64,000 nt of DNA, from NCBI RefSeq assembly GCF_016772475.1, contig NZ_CP068595.1, forward strand, positions 6,386,001 to 6,450,000, given 5' to 3'. The stretch comes from Paenibacillus sonchi (GTDB lineage: Bacteria; Bacillota; Bacilli; Paenibacillales; Paenibacillaceae). The translations under genes and the position numbers were made by a program. How positions within the stretch are numbered: position 1 is the stretch's first letter; every line of letters starts with the position of its first letter. Below, piece by piece: positions 56,137 to 64,000 of this stretch. The notes under the pieces were generated by a model. The model was not told the origin of the DNA and ran no database searches. It worked only from the letters and a program-made list of their open reading frames with translations.

Positions 56137-57314
56137 TCAGTCCGTTTTTTCTTTATGTGCGGGGGAGTGCGTTTTGCCCGTTCGTTCAATCTTGATGTGG
56201 GCATCGACAGTCACGGGAACCTCAGGAAAAATATCAAGCCATTCATCCTTCATTTTTTTCCAGGCATACGGATACTCGATGTGGACATCCTCTCCGATGC
56301 CGAGGATATCCGACTGGAGCACTTTTTGCACATGCGTTAACATGCTCTCTGCCTCGCTTTGAATTTGCTTCGACAACAAGGTTTCGACATGTTTCATATG
56401 ATTCACTTTGCTCAGGTCCAGCTTCGAATCGTTATCGATCACCCGGACGGTGGCATGTAACGAGACCTTTACTTCGGGGAGGCCATTCTTGATTACCAAG
56501 TGCATTTTCATGCCGCTTTGCAGCAGTTCAACACCTACGGCCCCTCCGTATTGTTCGTTCTCAGGTTCCACTTGCACAGTAAACCTCAAATGGTGTCCCC
56601 GCCCTGTCCACCAGCGCAATAGTTTTAATTCGTCGGATGACAAGTATCCGGATAGTTGATTTCTATGGTAAACTGCAGCCCGGTCAATCGTGAACGTTTC
56701 CTTATCAGTATCTTTATGAATGACCCTTATGGCAGCGGTAACCGGTGATCTGTCTTGTGAGGATAGAGCATTCAAGAATTCGTCGATTTTGACAGGAAAG
56801 CTTAATTTGCTGGATTGAATTTTGTTGATACCGATACCCGGAATGAGTTCAAGCTGATAGGGGGTGTTCAAAATTTCTTTGGCTGTCCCTCCATAAGTTG
56901 TTAGCACATAACTATTGGAGCGGCTCTCAGGAAATCTGGTAAATGTATCCACTACCTGATTGATACCATGCCGGGCGAATTGTTCTCCGAAAATGATGAC
57001 GCCTCTATGCCCAAAATAGATGGCACGAGACAATTGCTGCTGCAGTTTCCCTGTCACTTCCGATGAGTTCCTCCCGCTGGCCGAGATGACGATGACTGAT
57101 TTCTTGCCGCTCCCCCGGACTGTACGGCACTGGGGATTCCCGTTGGAAGGGCGATCTGAAGGGTGATTTCGAGCTGTCCGTCATCTGTAAGATCAATTCC
57201 GCTTGCTATAACCAAAGCGAGATCGTCCATTTCATTGCGGTCCCAGCAGCCGGTCGTCAATCCGAGAATAACGAAAATAACCAGGAACCTGAATGTCCGG
57301 AGTATTCTGGTCAT
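56137..57314 (-). pseudogene. Spore germination lipoprotein (GerC type), split by a one-base frameshift
   Basis: Two overlapping frames (57054-57314 and 56137-57057) give a protein of about 392 residues, the normal GerC length. The N-terminus has a lipobox GLTTGCWDRNEMDDLA (Cys-Trp-Asp is the GerC hallmark). At CCCCC 57112-57116 one more G restores QSGGSGKKSVIVISASGRN and joins EVTGKLQQQ. Located between gerA (9 bp) and gerB. Pseudogene or sequence error; if real, the receptor would be inactive. Confidence 0.85.
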
Positions 57315-57323
57315 TTGCTCCTT

Positions 57324-58877
57324 TCACTCCATTCTTCGCTGTGTTTGCTTTTGACGCCTCCGCATTACCCGCCATGGGGCACGGATCAAAGTATCCGTTA
57401 GTCCTGTGGGGTTAAACGGTGCAATTGGTGTCATATAGGGAACACCGAAGGATTTCAGGGTTACCAGATGGATCAAGACGCAAATCAAGCCAATCCCAAC
57501 TCCATACAGACCGAAGCTTGCAGCGAGAAGCATAAGCGGAAACCGTATAATACTGATCGCCTGGCTCATGCCCGGGTTCGGGATGAGAAAGGAAGCAATA
57601 CCTGTAACGGATACGACGATGATCTGGGGAGCGGAAATAATACCTGCCTGAACGGCAGCCTGTCCAATGACAAGTGCGCCCACAATGCTGATCGTCTGGC
57701 CTACTGGACGGGGAAGGCGGATACCTGCCTCGCGCAGCGCCTCAAAGGTAATTTCCATGATCAATCCTTCCGCTATTGCTGGAAAGGGGACAACTTCCCG
57801 CGCCGCTGCAAGGCTGAGGGCCAAGCTTGTCGGGATCATTTCCTGATGGAAGGTCGTGATCGCAATAAATATGGCAGGGAGCGCCATCGCTAAAAAGGCA
57901 AACAGATATCTGAGCCATCGTAGCATCGTAACGTATATGAAATTAGTATAATAGTCCTCGGCTGTCTGAAAACCAAACCAGAATGTGATCGGGAGAACGA
58001 GCACATTCGGCGAACCGTCAATCAGGACCGCAATTTTACCTTCGATCAGAGAACCTGAAACCAAATCGGGCCGTTGAGTTGCCTGCATCAGGGGAAAGGG
58101 TGAATAGGGACGGTCGCTAATCATTTCCTCGATATAGCCGGATTCCAGCACACTGTCCATATCGATGCTGGATATCCGTTTTTTCACCTCTTCAACTACG
58201 CTTTGTTCTGCTAGATTTTCAATGTATACAATCATCACGTCAGTCTGGGAAAGCCTTCCTGCAGAGAGCTTCTCCGTCTTTAGCCGGGGCGTCCGGAGCC
58301 GATGGCGAATGAGGGCAAGGTTGATGTCGAGTTTCTCGATAAAACCGTATCGCGGACCGCGAATGACTGCCTCCGTTGCCGGTTCCTCAAGCGGACGATG
58401 CAGCTTGCCTTTGAGCCCAAAGGAGAACGCCTCCGTGGAGGATTGGGTGAATAGAACGACTTCTCCCCTAACGATGCTTTGAACGACTTCATTCATATTC
58501 GCGGCGATACGGGGTTGTACGATGGAAGCCAATTTGAAGTTCAGTATTTCATAGATGTGGGAGGAGCTGCTGCTGGACGCTGCTTCGGGCTGCATCAAAG
58601 GCTCCAAGAAACCGTCATCCCAAAGTTGATCGTCAACTAATACATCCAGATAAACGACCATACCCGGAATGGAGCCAAACATATGAAGTTTGCGCACGAC
58701 TAGATCGGAGCAATTGGCAAACAATTGAGCGAGGGCCGTTTCATTGTCATCCAGTTCGCTGGAAATCTTCAACTCAATTATTTTATCTAATTCTTTCAGT
58801 TTGTTTCCGAAAGGATCAGTTACTCTTTTTTCGTTCTCATATGCTCCTCCTATCAAAACATAATCTTCCCCATCCAT
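57324..58877 (-). CDS. Spore germination protein (GerA type)
   Basis: 517 residues as read. The N-terminal soluble domain contains FANCSDLVVRKL and VVYLDVLVDDQLWDD; the second half has five or six membrane helices with FAFLAMALPAIFIAITTFHQEM, and ends in a basic MRRRQKQTQRR tail, all typical of GerA. The upstream ATG has no ribosome site. A better ATG at 58841 (AGGAGG 5 bases upstream) is in a different frame and would join if the T6 run at 58827-58832 had one more T. So the first residues are uncertain. Confidence 0.92.
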   Translation of the reverse strand: MDGEDYVLIGGAYENEKRVTDPFGNKLKELDKIIELKISSELDDNETALAQLFANCSDLVVRKLHMFGSIPGMVVYLDVLVDDQLWDDGFLEPLMQPEAASSSSSSHIYEILNFKLASIVQPRIAANMNEVVQSIVRGEVVLFTQSSTEAFSFGLKGKLHRPLEEPATEAVIRGPRYGFIEKLDINLALIRHRLRTPRLKTEKLSAGRLSQTDVMIVYIENLAEQSVVEEVKKRISSIDMDSVLESGYIEEMISDRPYSPFPLMQATQRPDLVSGSLIEGKIAVLIDGSPNVLVLPITFWFGFQTAEDYYTNFIYVTMLRWLRYLFAFLAMALPAIFIAITTFHQEMIPTSLALSLAAAREVVPFPAIAEGLIMEITFEALREAGIRLPRPVGQTISIVGALVIGQAAVQAGIISAPQIIVVSVTGIASFLIPNPGMSQAISIIRFPLMLLAASFGLYGVGIGLICVLIHLVTLKSFGVPYMTPIAPFNPTGLTDTLIRAPWRVMRRRQKQTQRRME

Positions 58878-58994
58878 TATTGGATTATTCGGAATAAAAT
58901 ACCATGAGTTAGAGGCAAGTGAAAACGGCTATGCCGTCCTTAAAAAGGAGCATATGCTTCCGAAGCAGCGATACAGAAATAAATTATTGAATTT

Positions 58995-59046
58995 CAAAAA
59001 AGGGGCTATCCCCTTATGCTTTTTCCAAAGCATTTGAGATAGTCCC
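58995..59046 (-). terminator. Terminator downstream of the GMC operon (GGGGCTATC hairpin)
   Basis: GGGGCTATC / GATAGTCCC (one G-T pair) with an inner ATGCTTT / AAAGCAT, followed by T-run on the minus strand. It lies 180 bp after the GMC stop. Confidence 0.7.
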
Positions 59047-59136
59047 TTGGTGGGGCTCCATTAAGGTATATTTTCCCTGCCGCTGTGCATACTTCATGCA
59101 TAACAAAAGAATGCATATGGAAGGGGTGCAAGAAAA

Positions 59137-59226
59137 ATGAAAGTGCTCGGAAAAGCAGCCGCCTTTTTGCTTATTATCGCTTTATCAGGAGCCGTCCTGT
59201 ATTATGCCACCGCAATGGGTGGTTAG
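59137..59226 (+). CDS. 29-residue single-helix membrane peptide
   Basis: It begins MKVLGKAAAFLLIIALSGAV and ends TAMGG. There is an AGGGG site 10 bases before the ATG. One transmembrane helix with a charged N-terminus. It converges on the GMC gene and their stop codons overlap. No family recognised; small but plausible. Confidence 0.5.
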   Translation: MKVLGKAAAFLLIIALSGAVLYYATAMGG

Positions 59227-60947
59227 CTGAAATACTTAGTGACAATCTTCTCTGCCGTCCGGGTAGCCAGCGCTTGTGTCGTGAGAGTAGGGTTAGGGCC
59301 GCCGATGCCATTGAAATGCACACTGTTGTCGGCTATGAACAGGCGCCTCACTTGATAAGCCTCACAGTTCGTATCGGTGACATATCCCATCCGCATCGTG
59401 CTTTCGAGATGGATCATGGAGCCAAAGGGGGTATCTGAACGGATAATCTTTCTGGCACCGGCTTGCTTCAGCGTTTCCGAAGCGTATCTCGCCAGTTGAT
59501 CCCTCCTCTTCAGTGTCTTCGGGCTAGGGGTATAATACATGATCGGAATCGGACCGTTCTCGTCTTTCAGGAGTGGATCGACCTGTACCCTGTTACGATA
59601 GAGTGTCTCGTCATCCGTAAGGATCAGTATGCTCATCGTCCGGGAATAGTTCATCATCAGCTCTTTGAGCTGAGGACCGACGACACGGCCGTGAATATCC
59701 CACGGCGCTCCCGGCTCCGGCGGATTAAGAGCGTCATATCCCGCTTCACTGAACCCATAGGTCAAGAAGGACATTAGCCCCGGGCTTAGGCAAGAGACTT
59801 GAAAAATACCGGTTCCCGGAATATCAACCCTGGCCCCCGAAGTATGTCCGGCGTACGGATAGACAGCCGGCAGGCCCATAATGCGCATTAGATCCTTTTC
59901 ATCGAAAACGCCTGCAACCCAGTCAAAGCAATGATTGGTTAGTCCTCTTCCCACCCATTCATTATAGGGTAATCCCGAATTCAGCCAGAGACGCGGAGAT
60001 TCGATGCAGCCAGCGGCCATAACAACCGTTCTAGCCGTTAACTCGCCGATTTCTCCCGTCCATGTATCCCGAAACTGCACACCAGTTGCGCGAAGTCCTT
60101 CTTTCGGATCTTGCGCCGTCAAGAGCTTGATCACGAAGGAGTTCGGCCGGATTGCAACGTTTCCGGTTTTGAGTGCGAGTGGAACGTAGCTGACAAGGGT
60201 ACTTCGTTTGGCAATTTTGTCTACCGAAGAACCGGTCGTGCATCCGTTGACGCAGTTTCCCTTCAGGGTGCAGCCTTCCATGTTGGATAATTGCTCGAGC
60301 GAGTAACTCTGGTCCATCAGATGTTCGTTGGTTGGCAGAATGGCATTCGGATTCGGGCGGTACCCCGGAGTCGTAACGTTCAACGTCGGAATCAGCGGCC
60401 AGCCTGCTTTTTTGGCACCGTAGTAAAATAGCTCTTCTTTGGGCGTTGTAGGCGCGAACTGGACCGGCAGCGTGGCTTCGGCCTTTTCGTAATAAGGAAT
60501 CAGCTCCCGATAGCTGATCGGCCAAATATTGTCGACCGCAAGGGGGAAAGCGCGCGGTGACTGCGACCAATAAAGCTGGGTCGTTCCCCCTACTCCAGAT
60601 AGCTGCCAGATTTCACCTTTCTGGCGCATGACCCGGTGCCAAGGTGTACGGCGGCGGTCGGCAGGCCCAAAACGGAATACGCCGGACACCAAATCATTCA
60701 TATTGTTTTCATATGCATTGAAGATCTTCTTGTATATCCCTACATCCAAATCCTTATAATCGGAGCTCCACTCTCCGCCCCGCTCGCTGTTCGGATTCGC
60801 CCATTGTTTGTTTCCGTACCATGGGCCGGCTTCCAATACCAGCACTTTCAATCCTGCTTCTCCAAGCTCCTTCGCCGCAACGGCGCCTCCACCGCCGGAC
60901 CCAATAACGATTACGTCGGCATCGAACATTGCATCTGCATCATACAA
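59223..60947 (-). CDS. GMC-family FAD oxidoreductase (gluconate/2-keto-gluconate dehydrogenase large-subunit type)
   Basis: 574 residues. The FAD dinucleotide motif GSGGGGAVAAKELGEAG is near residue 17, with the conserved LSGVGGTTQLYW and the C-terminal GIGGPNPTLTTQALATRTAE. A Cys pair GNCVNGC marks the sorbitol/gluconate dehydrogenase branch. Overlaps the small subunit gene by 8 bases and so is translationally coupled. Probably oxidises a sugar or sugar acid. No cytochrome subunit is present in the window. Confidence 0.9.
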   Translation of the reverse strand: MYDADAMFDADVIVIGSGGGGAVAAKELGEAGLKVLVLEAGPWYGNKQWANPNSERGGEWSSDYKDLDVGIYKKIFNAYENNMNDLVSGVFRFGPADRRRTPWHRVMRQKGEIWQLSGVGGTTQLYWSQSPRAFPLAVDNIWPISYRELIPYYEKAEATLPVQFAPTTPKEELFYYGAKKAGWPLIPTLNVTTPGYRPNPNAILPTNEHLMDQSYSLEQLSNMEGCTLKGNCVNGCTTGSSVDKIAKRSTLVSYVPLALKTGNVAIRPNSFVIKLLTAQDPKEGLRATGVQFRDTWTGEIGELTARTVVMAAGCIESPRLWLNSGLPYNEWVGRGLTNHCFDWVAGVFDEKDLMRIMGLPAVYPYAGHTSGARVDIPGTGIFQVSCLSPGLMSFLTYGFSEAGYDALNPPEPGAPWDIHGRVVGPQLKELMMNYSRTMSILILTDDETLYRNRVQVDPLLKDENGPIPIMYYTPSPKTLKRRDQLARYASETLKQAGARKIIRSDTPFGSMIHLESTMRMGYVTDTNCEAYQVRRLFIADNSVHFNGIGGPNPTLTTQALATRTAEKIVTKYFS

Positions 60948-61599
60948 TGGTGGATTCCCCTCCCTTGCGTTCGATGGTCAGCATGTAGCCAAGGAGCGCC
61001 CTGTAGCCCGGCACAACTCCGGGATATTCCGCCTGCTTCCATGAGACCGGGAAATATTCCAGCCTTCGTTCGGTCGGTGTCCTTAGCCGGGTCGTCCCGT
61101 ATGCCGACCACTCCGAATAGTTGCCAAACATCGTTTGCCGGTTAAGAAAGTCAATCATATACCGGGTAAACCCCAAATCGTTCCGGTATGGAGGAGGCAA
61201 AACTCCAGGATCGATATTCCCTTGCTCCAGCATGGCGAGAACACTAATCCGGTCATTCCGGGATATTGCAGTGAATGGTCCGCTCTCCCAGAGAAGAGGA
61301 TTAGGAGGATGCTGCAGCTGTCTTGAGGCGGCTAAATGGACGGCACCAACATTAAGCAATCCTGCGGTGGAACAAGACAATGGAATGTCCGTCAAACCAA
61401 ATCCCAGTACAAGGGAAAGGCTGTGGTCCAGCTCCCAGATCATATACTCGTGAATGCACAAATCAGCTGCTCCTGCAGTCAGCTCTGGCGAATATGTGGC
61501 AGACACTGGTGAATCAGGAATAATTGCCTCAACAAGTGCTCTAAATGTTGCAAAGGTATGGGAATCCACTGTTGCAGCATAGATTGCAGACGGATGCAT
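60940..61599 (-). CDS. Gluconate 2-dehydrogenase subunit 3-like protein
   Basis: 219 residues. The N-terminus TFATFRALVEAIIPDSP is the subunit-3 hallmark. No Tat or Sec signal is visible, unlike periplasmic relatives. Start follows GGGGGA. Forms a complex with the GMC subunit. It is first in the two-gene operon. Confidence 0.85.
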   Translation of the reverse strand: MHPSAIYAATVDSHTFATFRALVEAIIPDSPVSATYSPELTAGAADLCIHEYMIWELDHSLSLVLGFGLTDIPLSCSTAGLLNVGAVHLAASRQLQHPPNPLLWESGPFTAISRNDRISVLAMLEQGNIDPGVLPPPYRNDLGFTRYMIDFLNRQTMFGNYSEWSAYGTTRLRTPTERRLEYFPVSWKQAEYPGVVPGYRALLGYMLTIERKGGESTIV

Positions 61600-61750
61600 A
61601 CTAATTCCCCCTTTAGTGACAGGTATGGGTCATTCAACTAAAACCCGCATCACCTATATCTATTCGCCAGGAGGATCTTTCAGACTCGATTCAGCAATCA
61701 GCAGCTTAGAACAGCTCAGCTAACGCTTCCAATCCTATAGTTAAACAAAA

Positions 61751-61790
61751 AACGAGTATCCGCAGGTGATTACCTGTCGGGTACCCGTTT
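61751..61790. terminator. Bidirectional hairpin terminator
   Basis: A long stem ACGAGTATCCGCAGGT / ACCTGTCGGGTACCCGT with a GATT loop; the minus strand continues TTTTTTG, the plus strand TTTTTATG. Confidence 0.75.
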
Positions 61791-61818
61791 TTATGAACAT
61801 GTGGTTTTGAAAATGAGA

Positions 61819-61864
61819 AGGGGCTGTCTCTACTAGTAGAAAAACTACTTTTGGGACAGCCCCT
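61819..61864. terminator. GGGGCTGTC hairpin after the BNR-repeat gene
   Basis: AGGGGCTGTC / GACAGCCCCT with inner AGTAG / CTACT stands directly after the stop of the minus-strand gene. Same family as 54932 and 59002. Confidence 0.7.
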
Positions 61865-61869
61865 TTACC

Positions 61870-62781
61870 CTATGGACTCAGGTTTCGCACCAGCTTTTGA
61901 TACTTCCATGTCTTGCCGTAATTGCTGCTGGTCAAATATATCGTACCCACAACGTTACTCGCGCCATCCTTGCTGAGCTGTACCGGGAACTGTCCCCGTG
62001 CACCATCGAATACCGGAGACAGCGGCGTCAGGCTATACTCTTCAAAGCCGCCAGGCAGTTTGAGATGAAGCTTGGTCCAGCTTTTACCTCCATCCTGCGT
62101 CCAGCAAACGGCCGGCTGGAAGTCCGTCTCATATCTGAACCCCATAAAACCGATCTTGTCATTTGCAAAGCCTGCTCCGGTTAATACTCTTGCATACACT
62201 TCATTGGCGTTTCCCTTCACTTCGCTCCAGGTCTTCCCGCCATCCCTCGTTTTGTAGAGATAATGGTCTTCACTGCCCATCCCTTTGAAGCTGCTGAGTA
62301 CCATCCAGCCGTCATTTCGGGTAATGAACCCGATGTTTTTGGTGGTGCCTGTGATCTCTTTGGTCACCGGGTAGGTATTCCAGGTCTTCCCCTGATCGTT
62401 GGTAATAAGCACCTGAACCGGAATTGCCCTGGAGCCTCCATACACAATGGCTGTTTTATCCGTGGAAATAAAGAACCCTGATCCATCTGCGCTCATACCC
62501 GACTCCTCGTCATAACCCGGATTCAAGGTTAGCGGAGCCTTCACCTTGGATTTGCCGTTATTGTATGAAATTATGACATGACCATCCTTATCCTGCGTAT
62601 ACAAATGGCCCGCATTATAGGCAATCACCTGCTCTCCTGCCGAGTTGCGTGTGTAGACAGTGCCAGGTTTGATTTTTGAACCGCTGCCTTCGCTTATGCC
62701 GGAGCCCCATATCCCTGCCAAGGCCATCAATACAACTGCTGCAATCCAGTGTGTTTTCAAAAGTAAACCTTTCCGCATCAT
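61870..62781 (-). CDS. Secreted BNR/sialidase-like propeller protein
   Basis: 303 residues. A signal peptide (MRKGLLLKTHWIAAVVLMALAG) is followed by Asp-box-type repeats (TNDQGKTWNTYP, TRDGGKTWSEV, TQDGGKSWTKLHL, SSNYGKTWKYQ) typical of BNR repeats. No sialidase catalytic residues are apparent. The ATG pair at 62781 follows a GGGAGG. Possibly a photosystem II stability (YCF48)-like or surface protein. Confidence 0.8.
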   Translation of the reverse strand: MMRKGLLLKTHWIAAVVLMALAGIWGSGISEGSGSKIKPGTVYTRNSAGEQVIAYNAGHLYTQDKDGHVIISYNNGKSKVKAPLTLNPGYDEESGMSADGSGFFISTDKTAIVYGGSRAIPVQVLITNDQGKTWNTYPVTKEITGTTKNIGFITRNDGWMVLSSFKGMGSEDHYLYKTRDGGKTWSEVKGNANEVYARVLTGAGFANDKIGFMGFRYETDFQPAVCWTQDGGKSWTKLHLKLPGGFEEYSLTPLSPVFDGARGQFPVQLSKDGASNVVGTIYLTSSNYGKTWKYQKLVRNLSP

Positions 62782-62882
62782 TTTTCCTCCCAATCTATTC
62801 CCATGTCACTGTAAAGATAAACTAAACCATGAAATGTGCAGCTCTTAGTCGGGTCACAGCCGGATTACTATTCTATTAAGTT

Positions 62883-63356
62883 TTACGCATTTCTTCGATA
62901 GTCACTTAGACTGGCGGGAATATGCCCCGCTCCAAGAATAAGGCTGAAGATTAATAAATAGCCGGAGTGCAGGATTACGGAAGCAGACAGAAAATAAAGA
63001 ACCGGGCTTAACGCCAGAGGTACGGGAATCCCCATAAGCGGTGTAAACAACAGCCTGTATGGTCTTCCATTCCTGAAATATCTGCCCCAACCGTAATAGT
63101 AAATGCCCAGCGAAAGCAGCATAACAATCAGTGCAAGGACCTCCAACCCGATCTGCATATGCAGGGAATAAAAAAGCGGAACAATAATCACTCCCATCCG
63201 CCCGATGAATTCAGCCCCGGTAAAAAGGCGATTTCTTGTTGTCCTGTCAGGCATGTTCTGAGGTTCAAATTGGAAAAACAGCAGATTGGGCAGCAGAATC
63301 AACAGCGGTACCAAAAGACTTACAGGATGAAACAAGGATATCCCCCTAATCCGCAT
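62883..63356 (-). CDS. Membrane protein of unknown function
   Basis: 157 residues with four or five membrane helices (for example LLVPLLILLPNLLFF, GVIIVPLFYSL, LEVLALIVMLLSLGIYYYG). No family recognised. It is the last gene of a possible three-gene operon with a small ORF and a lipoprotein. Start has GAGAG site. Confidence 0.75.
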   Translation of the reverse strand: MRIRGISLFHPVSLLVPLLILLPNLLFFQFEPQNMPDRTTRNRLFTGAEFIGRMGVIIVPLFYSLHMQIGLEVLALIVMLLSLGIYYYGWGRYFRNGRPYRLLFTPLMGIPVPLALSPVLYFLSASVILHSGYLLIFSLILGAGHIPASLSDYRRNA

Positions 63357-63381
63357 TCGTTATTCTCTCATTCACTTAGGT

Positions 63382-63516
63382 TCATTTTTCAGGAATATTA
63401 AAGAATTCACTATTTTCCCATACCAGTTCCCCTTCTTTTACTAGAGTCATTTTCTCAATATCCTTAGTCGTGGGGTATGTACGCAATACATCGAAACTGG
63501 CTTTGTTATTATCCAT
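63382..63516 (-). CDS. Small ORF, 44 residues, unknown
   Basis: It begins MDNNKASFDVLRTYPTTKD and ends FFNIPEK. The start lies four bases after the stop of the upstream lipoprotein frame, with AAAGG close to it. Acidic and soluble. It may be a real coupled gene or a piece of a disrupted one. Confidence 0.35.
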   Translation of the reverse strand: MDNNKASFDVLRTYPTTKDIEKMTLVKEGELVWENSEFFNIPEK

Positions 63517-63520
63517 GCCT

Positions 63521-63733
63521 TTAAGTCTCTTCTATATTTTTAAAAAGCTGATGCCCGGTTTGCTCCCAAATATCCGGGGGTGTGATGTCGGTCCAATGAG
63601 CCGTACCATTTCGGGAAGAGGCTTCATTTATGTTTGCCGTAATCAACTTGCCCGCCTGCTCAGAAGTCAGCTTGTGGGGCAACGCAACAGATACGGATTC
63701 AGGCGTCCCGCCTGGGTCACAAGACACTGCCAC
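63521..63733 (-). CDS. Small lipoprotein, 5' end disrupted or misread
   Basis: The frame encodes ALPLLAICWVAVSCDPGG (a lipobox AVSC) followed by a short soluble part ending QLFKNIEET. The only start codon near a ribosome site (ATG 63780, AGGAG one base away) is in another frame, so a start for this frame is missing. One inserted base between 63745 and 63780 would supply it. Unknown function. GTG 63733 is the only in-frame start and gives no signal peptide. Confidence 0.4.
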   Translation of the reverse strand: MAVSCDPGGTPESVSVALPHKLTSEQAGKLITANINEASSRNGTAHWTDITPPDIWEQTGHQLFKNIEET

Positions 63734-63885
63734 CCAGCATATGGCCAGCAGCGGTAATGCCTGGACAACCCGGTAATCATGCTCCTTTCGCCTCCTGCAC
63801 TGTGATTTACCTTATTATAACATTTGTTTGATCATGCTTATGTATTTGGCTATATTAATAATAACGTTGCTATGGGGGGGAGACC

Positions 63886-64000
63886 ATGAAGAAATTCTTT
63901 TTTGTTATACTTATAAGCTTCTTATTTCTGAGTGCATGTTCATCTCAACAAGGATATTCTTCTGCATATGAAGCCATCAGTTCAATTGAAGAGAACGTTA
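63886..64000 (+). CDS. Lipoprotein, 3' end outside window
   Basis: The visible 38 residues start MKKFFFVILISFLFLSACSS, a signal peptide with lipobox LSAC, so the product is lipid-anchored outside. A GGGGGGG ribosome site precedes the ATG. The rest is cut by the right edge; family unknown. Confidence 0.75.
   Translation, partial: MKKFFFVILISFLFLSACSSQQGYSSAYEAISSIEENV

Noticed and set aside
1..64000. Prophage, integrative element or attachment site
   Set aside because: No integrase, phage structural or conjugation genes and no tRNA with flanking repeats were seen.

Overview
The window looks like chromosome of a Paenibacillus-type endospore former (Bacillota, Paenibacillaceae). The evidence is strong AGGAGG-type ribosome sites with many TTG/GTG starts, a gerA-gerC-gerB spore germination operon, an lplABC-type sugar ABC operon, an S-layer-homology (SLH) enzyme, a Bce-type peptide-resistance module and an Agr quorum-sensing system. 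No rRNA, tRNA, prophage, complete insertion sequence or CRISPR array was seen. Genus and protein families are recognised from memory of sequence patterns, not from a database search.

Layout. 0-10 kb holds a GntR regulator with a PLP transsulfuration enzyme (cut by the window edge), a divergent panE-like/TetR pair, a quinone-oxidoreductase-like enzyme, a frameshifted MalT-like activator and a chemotaxis receptor. 10-12 kb is a BlaI/BlaR1-like pair with clear tandem operators. 12-20 kb is the most interesting region. On the minus strand, agrB, agrD, a PqqD-like RiPP recognition protein, a radical SAM/SPASM enzyme, a 49-residue Cys-rich precursor peptide and two ABC exporter half-molecules lie in one row. 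On the plus strand, divergent from them, are agrA and agrC. The layout predicts that a cyclic peptide pheromone switches on its own synthesis together with a radical-SAM-modified peptide. 20-25 kb holds small enzymes, a lipase and a second likely peptide-signalling cassette: a TPR-like helical protein whose stop codon overlaps the start of a secreted 41-residue pro-peptide.

25-36 kb carries an AAA ATPase/VWA pair, an SLH-anchored serine hydrolase interrupted by a stop codon, a CBM21-like secreted protein, a DrrAB-type exporter with a divergent MarR regulator, and two MITE-like elements. 36-46 kb is a sugar uptake operon (solute-binding lipoprotein, two permeases, dehydrogenase, large secreted propeller protein) with an unusual GntR regulator fused to a solute-binding domain. 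46-51 kb is the BceAB transporter with its BceRS two-component system. 51-55 kb has an LTA synthase and a secreted repeat protein. 55-59 kb is the germination receptor operon, 59-62 kb a GMC dehydrogenase with its small subunit, and 62-64 kb secreted and membrane proteins of unknown role.

A striking global feature is that several otherwise well-formed genes are broken by one-base length differences in homopolymers. Five are G-runs short by exactly one G. This pattern suggests either base-calling or assembly error, or a real slippage-prone lineage, and those genes should be read with that in mind.
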